Positions 52,743-60,009 of a stretch of DNA of 64,000 bases are shown here, piece after piece (position 1 is the stretch's first letter; every line of letters begins with the position of its first letter). The stretch spans positions 1 to 64,000 of the forward strand of contig JAAYHD010000032.1 in assembly GCA_012735495.1 (NCBI GenBank), in the 5' to 3' direction. Origin of the DNA: Clostridiales bacterium (GTDB lineage: Bacteria; Bacillota; Clostridia; Lachnospirales; Lachnospiraceae). The position numbers and the translations under genes are program-made. The notes beneath the pieces are model-generated. The model ran no database searches, was not told the origin of the DNA, and worked only from the letters and a program-made list of their open reading frames with translations.

Positions 52743-53924
52743 ATGTTTAAGGACGTTGTAGTTGTATCACAGGCAAGAACCGCAGTCGGCGGTTTCGGCG
52801 GTTCACTAAAGGATTTTAACAGTATAGATCTGGCCGTAATTGTTATAAAAGAAGCCATAAAAAGAGCAGGAATCGATCCTAAAGAGATTGATGAAGTAGT
52901 TATGGGATGTGTGGCACAGCACGGGCTTAACGCATTTTTGTCAAGAATTGCGGCCCTTAGGGCGGGCTGTTCAATAGAAAGCTCCGCTCTGAATGTCAAC
53001 AGGCTGTGTTCATCCGGTCTCCAGGCAATTGTAACCGCCGCAACATCAATTGACCATGGTGATTATGACGTGGCTGTAGCCGGCGGTACTGAAAGCATGA
53101 GCAACATACCGTATGCCATATATAATGCCAGATGGGGGCTTCGCATGGGCAATTCGGTGCTGTCGGACGAGCTGACAGCCGCTTTGTCCGAGCCTATTGC
53201 GGGCAATGGCACCCATATTGCAATCACGGCGGAAAATGTCAGTGAGAGATACGGCATCAGCAGGCAGCGCCTCGATGAATACTCCCTGGAAAGCCAGAAC
53301 CGTGCCTTAAATGCCATAAAGGAAGGCAAGTTCAAGGAAGAAATTGTTCCAATTGAAATAAAGACCAAGAATGAGGTCAGAATTTTTGATACGGATGAGC
53401 ATCCCCGCGAAACGACCATTGAGAAGCTCGCAAAGCTTAGGGCTTTTGCAAAGGCGGACGGAATTGTAACCGCGGGTAATGCTTCCGGAGTAAATGACGG
53501 AGCCGCTGCACTGGTTTTGATGACCTCTAAGAAAGCTGATGATCTTGGATGCAGGCCACTTGTCCGGGTGGTCGATTATGCTGTCGCCGGCGTCGATCCG
53601 AACTATATGGGCATGGGACCGGTTTATTCAACTAAAAAACTGCTTGAGAAAACCGGCCTTGCCATAGAAGATATCGGTCTTGTTGAGCTGAACGAAGCAT
53701 TTGCGGCCCAGGCAATCGCTTGCATCGACGAGCTTGGCTTCGATTATTCCATCGTTAACGTAAACGGAAGCGGGATTTCCCTCGGCCATCCTATAGGAGC
53801 CACCGGAGCGATTATTTCCATAAAGCTTATAAACGAGATGAGACGCCGCAATGTACGCTACGGACTGGCAACGCTGTGTATCGGCGGCGGCCAGGGCTTA
53901 TCCGTTCTGTATGAATTAATGTAA
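52743..53924 (+). CDS. Acetyl-CoA acetyltransferase (thiolase)
   Basis: 393 residues, full thiolase: nucleophilic cysteine in NVNRLCSSGLQAIV (about 88), VAGGTESMSN, NEAFAAQAIACI, GHPIGATGAI with the catalytic histidine, and CIGGGQGLSVLYE with the second cysteine. It cleaves acetoacetyl-CoA or another 3-ketoacyl-CoA to acetyl-CoA, or runs in reverse. After BKACE, it can consume acetoacetate once this is activated, although no CoA transferase is encoded nearby. ATG 52743 follows AAAGGAG. Confidence 0.93.
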   Translation: MFKDVVVVSQARTAVGGFGGSLKDFNSIDLAVIVIKEAIKRAGIDPKEIDEVVMGCVAQHGLNAFLSRIAALRAGCSIESSALNVNRLCSSGLQAIVTAATSIDHGDYDVAVAGGTESMSNIPYAIYNARWGLRMGNSVLSDELTAALSEPIAGNGTHIAITAENVSERYGISRQRLDEYSLESQNRALNAIKEGKFKEEIVPIEIKTKNEVRIFDTDEHPRETTIEKLAKLRAFAKADGIVTAGNASGVNDGAAALVLMTSKKADDLGCRPLVRVVDYAVAGVDPNYMGMGPVYSTKKLLEKTGLAIEDIGLVELNEAFAAQAIACIDELGFDYSIVNVNGSGISLGHPIGATGAIISIKLINEMRRRNVRYGLATLCIGGGQGLSVLYELM

Positions 53925-53950
53925 ACTTTTTTGATACATGGGAGGTTGAA

Positions 53951-55387
53951 ATGAACGAACAGCCGGTCGGCAGCAATGAATTGTTAAGTTCATATGCCGC
54001 TTACAACAAGGAAGCAGTGGATCTTGAGCTTCAAAACGCATTAAGAGACAGCCGTCATAAAATCGTTGTGCTGGATGATGATCCTACGGGAGTCCAGACC
54101 GTACACGGCGTTTATGTTTATACCGACTGGAGCAAAGACAGCATAAAACGGGGCTTTGAAGATGAAAACTCCATATTTTTCATTCTTACAAATTCCAGGG
54201 GTTTTACTGAAGAGGAAACCATCCGGGTCCATCAGGAAATCGCGGCAAATATAGTTGCCGCAGCCAGGGAAACCGGCCGGAAATTCATAGTAATCAGCAG
54301 AGGCGATTCAACCCTTCGAGGCCACTACCCTGTTGAAACGGAAGTATTAAGGAATAAAATCGAAGAGCTGACGGGTGAAAAGATTCATGGCGAGGTAATT
54401 ATCCCGTTCTTCCTGGAGGGCGGCCGTTATACCGTAAACAACGTGCATTACGTAAAAGAAAATGATGTCCTGGTTCCTGCGGGCAAGACCGAATTTGCAA
54501 TGGATAAAACCTTTGCATATTCGAGCTCACACCTGGGTGAATGGATAGAAGAAAAAAGCAAAGGGGCTTACCCGAAAGACGATGTGACCTATATCGGCCT
54601 TGATGAATTGAGAGACATGGATTATGAAGGCATCTATAAAAAGCTGATGCGTGTGGAAGGATTTAACAAAATTGTTGTCAACTCCATTGATTACTATGAT
54701 GTGAAGGTTTTTGTGACCGCTCTTATGAAAGCCATATCCGAAGGTAAGAATTTCATATTCCGAAGCGCAGCGTCTCTTACAAAGGTAATTGGGGGAATAA
54801 GCGACAAGCCTTTGCTTACGCGGGAGGAACTGGTAAATACCGCCAACAAAAACGGCGGCATTATAATAGTCGGTTCCCATGTCAAAAAGACAACCAGTCA
54901 GCTTGAAAACCTCAAACAGCTTGACGGTGTTAAATTCATAGAGTTTAACCAGCATCTTGTTCAGGACGACGAAGCCTTTGAAGCTGAAATCAGGCGGGTT
55001 ATTAAGGAAGCTGAAGACACCATATCGTCAGGCCGTACTGCTGCCGTTTATACCAAAAGGGAGCGCTTCGACCTAAATACCGGCAACAAGGAGGACGAAC
55101 TGCGTCTTGCCGTTAAAATATCGGATGCGGTAACAAGAATAATCTCCGACCTGTCGGTCAGACCCAACTTTATTATTGCCAAAGGAGGCATCACCTCCAG
55201 CGATATTGGAACTAAAGGATTAAGAGTAAAAAGAGCGTTGGTCCTGGGCCAGATCCTTCATGGTGTGCCCGTGTGGCTTACAGGAGAGGAAAGCAAATTT
55301 CCCGGCATGCCTTATGTCATATTCCCGGGCAACGTAGGCTCTCCCACATCATTGCTGGAAGCGGTTAAAATCATGCTTCCCGACTAA
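53951..55387 (+). CDS. DUF1537 four-carbon acid sugar kinase family protein
   Basis: 478 residues with the two DUF1537 domains. The N-terminal domain carries VVLDDDPTGVQTVHGVYVYTDW (the D-D-D/GVQT substrate motif), TNSRGF and SRGDSTLRGHYPVET. The C-terminal nucleotide-binding domain carries IIIVGSHVKKTTSQLE, FIIAKGGITSSDIGTKGL and the closing VIFPGNVGSPTSLLEAV. Known members (OtnK, DtnK, OiaK) phosphorylate oxo or hydroxy acid sugars such as 3-oxo-tetronate, D-threonate or 3-oxo-isoapionate. The N-terminal extension of about 35 residues is slightly longer than usual. Substrate is not assigned. ATG 53951 follows GGGAGG. Confidence 0.92.
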   Translation: MNEQPVGSNELLSSYAAYNKEAVDLELQNALRDSRHKIVVLDDDPTGVQTVHGVYVYTDWSKDSIKRGFEDENSIFFILTNSRGFTEEETIRVHQEIAANIVAAARETGRKFIVISRGDSTLRGHYPVETEVLRNKIEELTGEKIHGEVIIPFFLEGGRYTVNNVHYVKENDVLVPAGKTEFAMDKTFAYSSSHLGEWIEEKSKGAYPKDDVTYIGLDELRDMDYEGIYKKLMRVEGFNKIVVNSIDYYDVKVFVTALMKAISEGKNFIFRSAASLTKVIGGISDKPLLTREELVNTANKNGGIIIVGSHVKKTTSQLENLKQLDGVKFIEFNQHLVQDDEAFEAEIRRVIKEAEDTISSGRTAAVYTKRERFDLNTGNKEDELRLAVKISDAVTRIISDLSVRPNFIIAKGGITSSDIGTKGLRVKRALVLGQILHGVPVWLTGEESKFPGMPYVIFPGNVGSPTSLLEAVKIMLPD

Positions 55388-55445
55388 AACTTTAAAATAT
55401 AAAGGAATTAATGCGCATAAATCATGCGACGGATTGGAGGTAAAT

Positions 55446-56186
55446 ATGAAGCTTAAAGGAAAATATGCCGTGGTAACCGGAGCGGCAAGAGGAATAGGTG
55501 AGGCAATAGCATTAAGATTTTTGGAAGACGGTATTGAAGGAGTTGCGTTGCTTGACCTTGATGAACAGACCGTAAAACAGACCGCTGCCAAATTGGATCC
55601 CGGCGGCAAAAGGGCTTTTGGCTTTAAATGCAACGTGGCTTCCAAGGAAGAGGTTGCATCCGTGTTCGAAAGCATTACAGCACAGTTTGGCAGGATAGAC
55701 ATACTTGTGAACAATGCCGGCATTACCAGGGACGCAATGTTCCATAAAATGACCGACGAGCAGTGGGATACGGTTATAGATGTCAATCTTAACAGTGTCT
55801 ATAACTGCTGCAAGGCTGTGGTGCCGGGCATGAGAGAGCGGGGCTATGGAAAGATTGTCAATCTTGCATCCGTGTCTGCCTTCGGCAATATTGGACAAAC
55901 AAATTATGGCGCTTCAAAAGCCGCCCTTATTGGATTTACGAAATGCCTTGCAAAGGAGCTGGCAAGGAATAACTGTACCGTAAATGCTATAGCCCCAAGC
56001 TATATAAATACCGAAATGCTTCAGGCGGTTCCGGAAAACGTAATGGCAAAATTTATTGCCGCTGTTCCCGCCAACCGCCTTGGAGAGCCAAGCGAAGTGG
56101 CCTCGGTGGTATCATTCTTAAGCTCGGACGATTCCAGCTTTATTACCGGGGAGTGCATTGTCGTTTCCGGCGGTTCATATATGTAA
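55446..56186 (+). CDS. SDR-family oxidoreductase (FabG-like)
   Basis: 246 residues from ATG 55446, selected for TTGGAGG (4 more codons upstream are open). Short-chain dehydrogenase: VVTGAARGIGEAIALRF cofactor motif, NNAGITRD, catalytic Ser-Tyr-Lys in VNLASVSAFGNIGQTNYGASKAALIG, and C-terminal GEPSEVASVVSFLSSDDSSFITGECIVVSGGSYM. Annotated by habit as 3-oxoacyl-ACP reductase. In this operon it may instead oxidize a hydroxy acid to the keto acid used by BKACE or the DUF1537 kinase. LDLDE after the second strand suggests NAD rather than NADP preference. Confidence 0.9.
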   Translation: MKLKGKYAVVTGAARGIGEAIALRFLEDGIEGVALLDLDEQTVKQTAAKLDPGGKRAFGFKCNVASKEEVASVFESITAQFGRIDILVNNAGITRDAMFHKMTDEQWDTVIDVNLNSVYNCCKAVVPGMRERGYGKIVNLASVSAFGNIGQTNYGASKAALIGFTKCLAKELARNNCTVNAIAPSYINTEMLQAVPENVMAKFIAAVPANRLGEPSEVASVVSFLSSDDSSFITGECIVVSGGSYM

Positions 56187-56241
56187 GAACTCCCGATGAC
56201 AAAACCTTATATACAAGATTATTTTGGAGGTGCCAGTTAAA

Positions 56242-56682
56242 ATGAAGATAGCGGTAGGCAGCGATCATGCGGGCTATGAATTAAAGGTTAAGCTGCTTGA
56301 TGAAATCAGGGCGTTAGGCCATGAAGTCATCGATTTTGGAAGCTATGACCCGAATCCCGTCGATTTCCCTGATATAGCAAAGCTTGTAACCGGAGCGATA
56401 CTAAGCGGTGAATGCAAACGCGGCATCATGTTCTGCGGAACCGGTGTGGGTGCAGCCATAGCCTGCAATAAGGTGAAAGGAATTAGGGCATCGGTCTGCC
56501 ATGATATCTATTCCGCACACCAGTGTGTCGAACATGACGATGTACAGGTAATGTGCCTGGGTAACCAGATTATCGGGCATTCCGTGGCACTGGAGCTGAT
56601 AAAGATATTCCTGGAGGCGGAGTTCTCCACGGATGAGGATTTCAGGCGGCGTGTAAACAAGCTGTCACAGATGGAAAGCTAA
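56242..56682 (+). CDS. rpiB: RpiB/LacA/LacB-family sugar-phosphate isomerase
   Basis: 146 residues from ATG 56242, the usual RpiB length (an earlier TTG overlaps the ribosome binding site TTGGAGGTG). MKIAVGSDHAGYELKVKLLDEI start, DFGSYDPNPVDFPD, GIMFCGTGVGAAIACNKVKGIRAS with the catalytic cysteine, and VMCLGNQIIG. It interconverts aldose and ketose phosphates such as ribose 5-phosphate/ribulose 5-phosphate or tetrose phosphates (EryI-like). Last gene of the catabolic operon, so a pathway-specific isomerase is likelier than the general pentose phosphate one. Confidence 0.92.
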   Translation: MKIAVGSDHAGYELKVKLLDEIRALGHEVIDFGSYDPNPVDFPDIAKLVTGAILSGECKRGIMFCGTGVGAAIACNKVKGIRASVCHDIYSAHQCVEHDDVQVMCLGNQIIGHSVALELIKIFLEAEFSTDEDFRRRVNKLSQMES

Positions 56683-56761
56683 TGTTTCTCCCCTAAGGGT
56701 AGTTTTTGGGGTAGTTTTTTTATCCCCCCCTGATGGCATATTATGCCATAAATGACTGTAA

Positions 56762-56790
56762 GGCCGCTCCAGCTGTCGCTGGCCGCGGCC
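56762..56790. terminator. Hairpin between rpiB and cotJC
   Basis: Stem GGCCGC/GCGGCC (56762-56767, 56785-56790) continued by CCAGC/GCTGG with a small bulge, loop TGTC. On the plus strand ATTTATATTTTT follows, fitting a terminator of the catabolic operon. A shorter CCCC/GGGG hairpin followed by seven T lies just before (about 56692-56730). Confidence 0.65.
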
Positions 56791-56807
56791 ATTTATATTT
56801 TTAATGT

Positions 56808-57416
56808 TTATTTCTTTATATCAGGCAGGTAATCCGGATTAATCGCGTAGAAGTTCTTGGAATCCAGTTCGTCAAGAACAATGCGCAGCGCTTCGCCGAA
56901 TCTCTGGAAATGGTTGATTTCCCTTTGCCTTAGGAACTTAATCGGATCACATACCTCCTGGTCATGAACCAGGCGCAGTATGTTGTCGTAGGTGGTCCTT
57001 GCCTTTTGTTCGGCGGCCATGTCTTCTATCAAATCGGTGATAACATCGCCCTTGCTTTGGAAGAACGTGGACGTAAAAGGTATCCCTCCGGCTGACTGGG
57101 GCCACAAGCCCAACGTATGGTCCACGTAATACTTCTCAAAGCCGCTCTCCATAATTTCCTGGGGTGTTATATCCTTGGTAAGCTGGTGAACTATTGCGCT
57201 TACAATCTCCATGTGGGCCAGCTCCTCCGTGCCTATATCCGTGAGAACACCGGCAACCTTCTTATTCTTTGTTGAATAACGCTGGGACAGATAGCGCATG
57301 GATGCGGCTAGTTCACCGTCCGGTCCGCCAAACTGGCTCATTATAACCATAGCAAGCTTTGGATTTCTGCATGTAATATTTACAGGATATTGCAATCTTC
57401 TCTCATAACTCCACAT
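56808..57416 (-). CDS. cotJC: Spore coat protein CotJC (manganese catalase-like)
   Basis: 202 residues of the manganese-catalase ferritin-like family. Metal ligands are visible in the order Glu (GPDGELAASMRYLSQR), Glu-x-x-His (TEELAHMEIV), Glu (AAEQKARTTYDNI) and the late Glu-x-x-His-like REINHFQRF. CotJC is part of the inner spore coat and may detoxify peroxide. ATG 57416. cotJB ends 3 bp upstream. No catalase activity is shown; the coat role follows from operon context. Confidence 0.95.
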   Translation of the reverse strand: MWSYERRLQYPVNITCRNPKLAMVIMSQFGGPDGELAASMRYLSQRYSTKNKKVAGVLTDIGTEELAHMEIVSAIVHQLTKDITPQEIMESGFEKYYVDHTLGLWPQSAGGIPFTSTFFQSKGDVITDLIEDMAAEQKARTTYDNILRLVHDQEVCDPIKFLRQREINHFQRFGEALRIVLDELDSKNFYAINPDYLPDIKK

Positions 57417-57419
57417 TCA

Positions 57420-57677
57420 CTAGCACCTTCCTTCCCACGGCCAGGGCTCTTCAACCCAGGCCCATCTGTTCTTGACATCCACATCATAGCTGTATATCGG
57501 TCCGTAGTTTCTGGTATATTCTTTAACGGCTTCTTCTCTGACCCGGCTGATCTTCTCCCAATAATCCAGCGCTTCCCGGTCCGTAGGATGGGTGTCGAGA
57601 TATATTCTCAAATCATCCATAACGAAGCTGGTTGCGGTAATAAACGCGAACAGCTTATCCCTGTTATTAACATTCAT
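57420..57677 (-). CDS. cotJB: Spore coat protein CotJB
   Basis: 85 residues matching CotJB: a helical MNVNNRDKLFAFITATSFVMDDLRIYLDTHPTD start with DREALDYWEKISRVREEAVKEYTRNYGPI and a WAWVEEPWPWEGRC end. It is needed for assembly of CotJC in the coat of Bacillus. Three base pairs separate it from cotJA and from cotJC, so the three are translated as a tight unit. Confidence 0.95.
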   Translation of the reverse strand: MNVNNRDKLFAFITATSFVMDDLRIYLDTHPTDREALDYWEKISRVREEAVKEYTRNYGPIYSYDVDVKNRWAWVEEPWPWEGRC

Positions 57678-57680
57678 CCA

Positions 57681-57962
57681 TCAGCATCCCCTTCCGTACC
57701 AGTCGTATTGCAATTCTTTAAATAAAGTCCCGTTCTCCAGGGCGGCAAATTCATTCTCATACAGATCCCTGAAGCACTGCCACGGAACATAGCACATACC
57801 TATCGGAAAACGTTCCGGCTTGAAATCATCCTCGCAATAGCTCCTGCTTCTTTCGCATCCGCAGTCGCTGTCCGGGATATCACCGCATACCGGCTGGGTA
57901 GCCCTGTAAGGAGGAACATACCGGCTGCGTCCCATATTGCTGTGATACATCCGTCTATCCAT
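57681..57962 (-). CDS. cotJA: Spore coat protein CotJA-like
   Basis: 93 residues from ATG 57962 (GGAG 8 nt upstream; TTG one codon earlier is possible). The C-terminal part has the CotJA pattern FPIGMCYVPWQCFRDLYENEFAALENGTLFKELQYDWYGRGC. The N-terminal half is longer and richer in Cys, Arg and Tyr than Bacillus CotJA. First gene of the cotJ operon behind a sporulation-type promoter. Confidence 0.93.
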   Translation of the reverse strand: MDRRMYHSNMGRSRYVPPYRATQPVCGDIPDSDCGCERSRSYCEDDFKPERFPIGMCYVPWQCFRDLYENEFAALENGTLFKELQYDWYGRGC

Positions 57963-58015
57963 CAAGAATACTCCTTTCGATTAATTGAAAACTTTATAAC
58001 ATCTTTTGCTTTATA

Positions 58016-58042
58016 TATCTTATGAAGATAGGACAATTCTGT
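58016..58042 (-). promoter_or_regulatory. Candidate mother-cell (sigma-K/sigma-E type) promoter of cotJ
   Basis: The minus strand reads AC (58041-58042), 16 nt, then CATAAGATA (58016-58024), which fits the sigma-K consensus AC-N16-CATAnnnTA; the -10 is also related to the sigma-E type. cotJ in Bacillus is sigma-E dependent. It is 54 bp before the cotJA start. Confidence 0.55.
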
Positions 58043-58093
58043 GCCTGTATGGAACGCTGAAAAGTGTTTTATTGATTTAATAAGTGCAATTTA

Positions 58094-58122
58094 TTGACAA
58101 TATAGCGCAATTCATATAATAT
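58094..58122 (+). promoter_or_regulatory. Candidate sigma-A promoter of the diacylglycerol kinase gene
   Basis: TTGACA (58094-58099), 17-bp spacer, TAATAT (58117-58122) on the plus strand; a TATAAT overlaps at 15-bp spacing. Confidence 0.65.
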
Positions 58123-58175
58123 TTAATTAGTAATTTTGCTAAAGACAGTCTAAGTCAAGGAGAAAAAGCCGGGGG

Positions 58176-59102
58176 ATGTATCATTTTATAATTAATCCAA
58201 ACTCAAGCTCGGGAAAGGGAATCCGCCATTGGTGGACCGTCAAGGAGGAGCTGGACCGAAATAATATAGCATATACAGCAGATTTCACAAAATATGAGGG
58301 ACATGCCGTCGAGTTGGTCGAAAAAATCTGCCGGAAATACGACGGCATAAAAACCATTGTCGTCCTGGGAGGCGACGGGACTTTAAATGAAGTAATCAAC
58401 GGAATTGAAAACTTTGACGATGTAACCTTGGGATATATCCCTTCCGGTTCAAGCAACGACTTGGCCCGAAGCTTAAAGATTCCCAGGAAACCGAAAAAAT
58501 CCCTTGAGATGGTACTTAGACCATCCCGGTATATATACCTTGATTACGGGGAAATTACGTTCAGTGACCAGGAAGTTAAACCCAGAAAATTCGGATGCTC
58601 CAGCGGAATAGGATATGATGCGGGTGTGTGTGCGGAAGTGCAGCAATCCCCGCTGAAAAAGAAGCTTAACCGCTTTGGCGCAGGAAAATTCATATATCTG
58701 GCCATAGCCATCAAGCAGCTCTTTGGCACGAAGTTTCAGAATGCAACCATTATCCTGGATGAAACAAGAAGTGAAATGTATTCGAAGGTTCTCCTCATAT
58801 CCAACATGATTCACCAGTATGAGGGAGGGGGCCTAAAAATGGCTCCGGACGCCGATCCTACTGACGGCAAGCTCAGCATATGCGTAGTTCACGGATTGCC
58901 TAAAATATTGATTCTGCTGCTTTTACCGACCATTATTTTCGGCAGGCACATTCATCTGAAAGGCGTGGAAACCTTCAATTGCTCAAGCATTGAGATTATG
59001 CTGGAGGATAGGGCGGCCGTTCATACCGACGGAGAAGTTCCGGCCTTCAGCTCACATATAAATGTCCGCTGTATCCCGCGAAAGATTAGGATGATTCTAT
59101 GA
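58176..59102 (+). CDS. Diacylglycerol kinase-family lipid kinase
   Basis: 308 residues. Catalytic-domain signature VVLGGDGTLNEVINGI (about 68-83), NPNSSSGKG N-terminal nucleotide motif and PSGSSNDLARSLKIP; C-terminal AVHTDGEVPAFSS with the late DG motif. This DgkB/YegS/YtlR-type enzyme phosphorylates diacylglycerol or a related lipid at the membrane's inner face. ATG 58176 follows AAGGAG at a longer than ideal distance. The VanZ-like gene starts 25 bp downstream. Confidence 0.9.
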   Translation: MYHFIINPNSSSGKGIRHWWTVKEELDRNNIAYTADFTKYEGHAVELVEKICRKYDGIKTIVVLGGDGTLNEVINGIENFDDVTLGYIPSGSSNDLARSLKIPRKPKKSLEMVLRPSRYIYLDYGEITFSDQEVKPRKFGCSSGIGYDAGVCAEVQQSPLKKKLNRFGAGKFIYLAIAIKQLFGTKFQNATIILDETRSEMYSKVLLISNMIHQYEGGGLKMAPDADPTDGKLSICVVHGLPKILILLLLPTIIFGRHIHLKGVETFNCSSIEIMLEDRAAVHTDGEVPAFSSHINVRCIPRKIRMIL

Positions 59103-59127
59103 TAATACAATGAAAGCAGGTGTAAAT

Positions 59128-60009
59128 ATGCGCAGGCGTTCAAACATGGAGACATCCTCCATGATTGTTTTACTAACCATTATCAGTATTGTCGTTCAGT
59201 TTGCTGCTTATTATTTTCTTGCTCTGCCGTATCTCATCCTTGGAATAAGCAGCGCCGCGGTAATTGTATGTATTCATATCCTGTTGGAACAGTCTCTGTC
59301 ATATGAACCCTGCACCGCATATACCATTCTGCTTTTGTTCATATCGTCGATTATTACCGTTTTATCCTATCCGAAAGCGGAAAGCAACATTTTCCCGTAT
59401 ACCAACACCATGTTGGGAATCATAGCGGTCAACTGGGCTGTTCCCATGCTGTACTGCTTTATACGGAATATGTTTGATTATGGCAACAGGATTGAAAGGT
59501 TCAATTCCTTCTACCGTAATATAAGCCTGGTATTCATAGTGTTTTACATTGTTTTCCTTCTGTACGGGTCATTCTCGACAGGCTCCATAGCGGCATTAAA
59601 CCGCATCAGGTCCAATCATCAAAACTTTACGCCGTTTTGGTGGATTGCCACTTTGATTGAAGATTATCTAAACGATATGATTCCTTTAAGCGACATACTT
59701 GCGTACCTGTTCGGCAGGATTATGATATTCATCCCATACGGCTTTTACATTATCCTGGTATTCAGATACCGGTCAAAACTGATCCGGTTCATATCCCTGC
59801 TTTTGCTTCCTTTACTGATTGAGCTGATCCAGTACTTCATAATACCTGCCAGATGTGATGTTGACGATTTGATATATGCGTTTATAGGAGGAATATTAGG
59901 CGGTCTGTTGTATTATCTTACGAATGCCATATACCGTGCGTTTTCCAATAAGGATTTCCTGTCCAAGGATTCCGAATACAAATATTCCAGCGGTTCCATG
60001 CACTTTTAA
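59128..60009 (+). CDS. VanZ-like membrane protein
   Basis: 293 residues from ATG 59128 (AGGTG upstream; an earlier ATG at 59110 has none). About eight hydrophobic segments. The C-terminal part has the VanZ pattern: DYLNDMIPLSDILAYLFGRIMIFIPYGFYIILVF, then LLPLLIELIQYFIIPARCDVDDLIYAFIGGILGGLLYY with the conserved Arg-x-x-D-Val-D-D motif. VanZ homologs are common membrane proteins of unknown role; resistance to teicoplanin applies only to the vancomycin-cluster one. Its stop overlaps the end of the convergent helicase gene by 4 bp. Confidence 0.88.
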   Translation: MRRRSNMETSSMIVLLTIISIVVQFAAYYFLALPYLILGISSAAVIVCIHILLEQSLSYEPCTAYTILLLFISSIITVLSYPKAESNIFPYTNTMLGIIAVNWAVPMLYCFIRNMFDYGNRIERFNSFYRNISLVFIVFYIVFLLYGSFSTGSIAALNRIRSNHQNFTPFWWIATLIEDYLNDMIPLSDILAYLFGRIMIFIPYGFYIILVFRYRSKLIRFISLLLLPLLIELIQYFIIPARCDVDDLIYAFIGGILGGLLYYLTNAIYRAFSNKDFLSKDSEYKYSSGSMHF

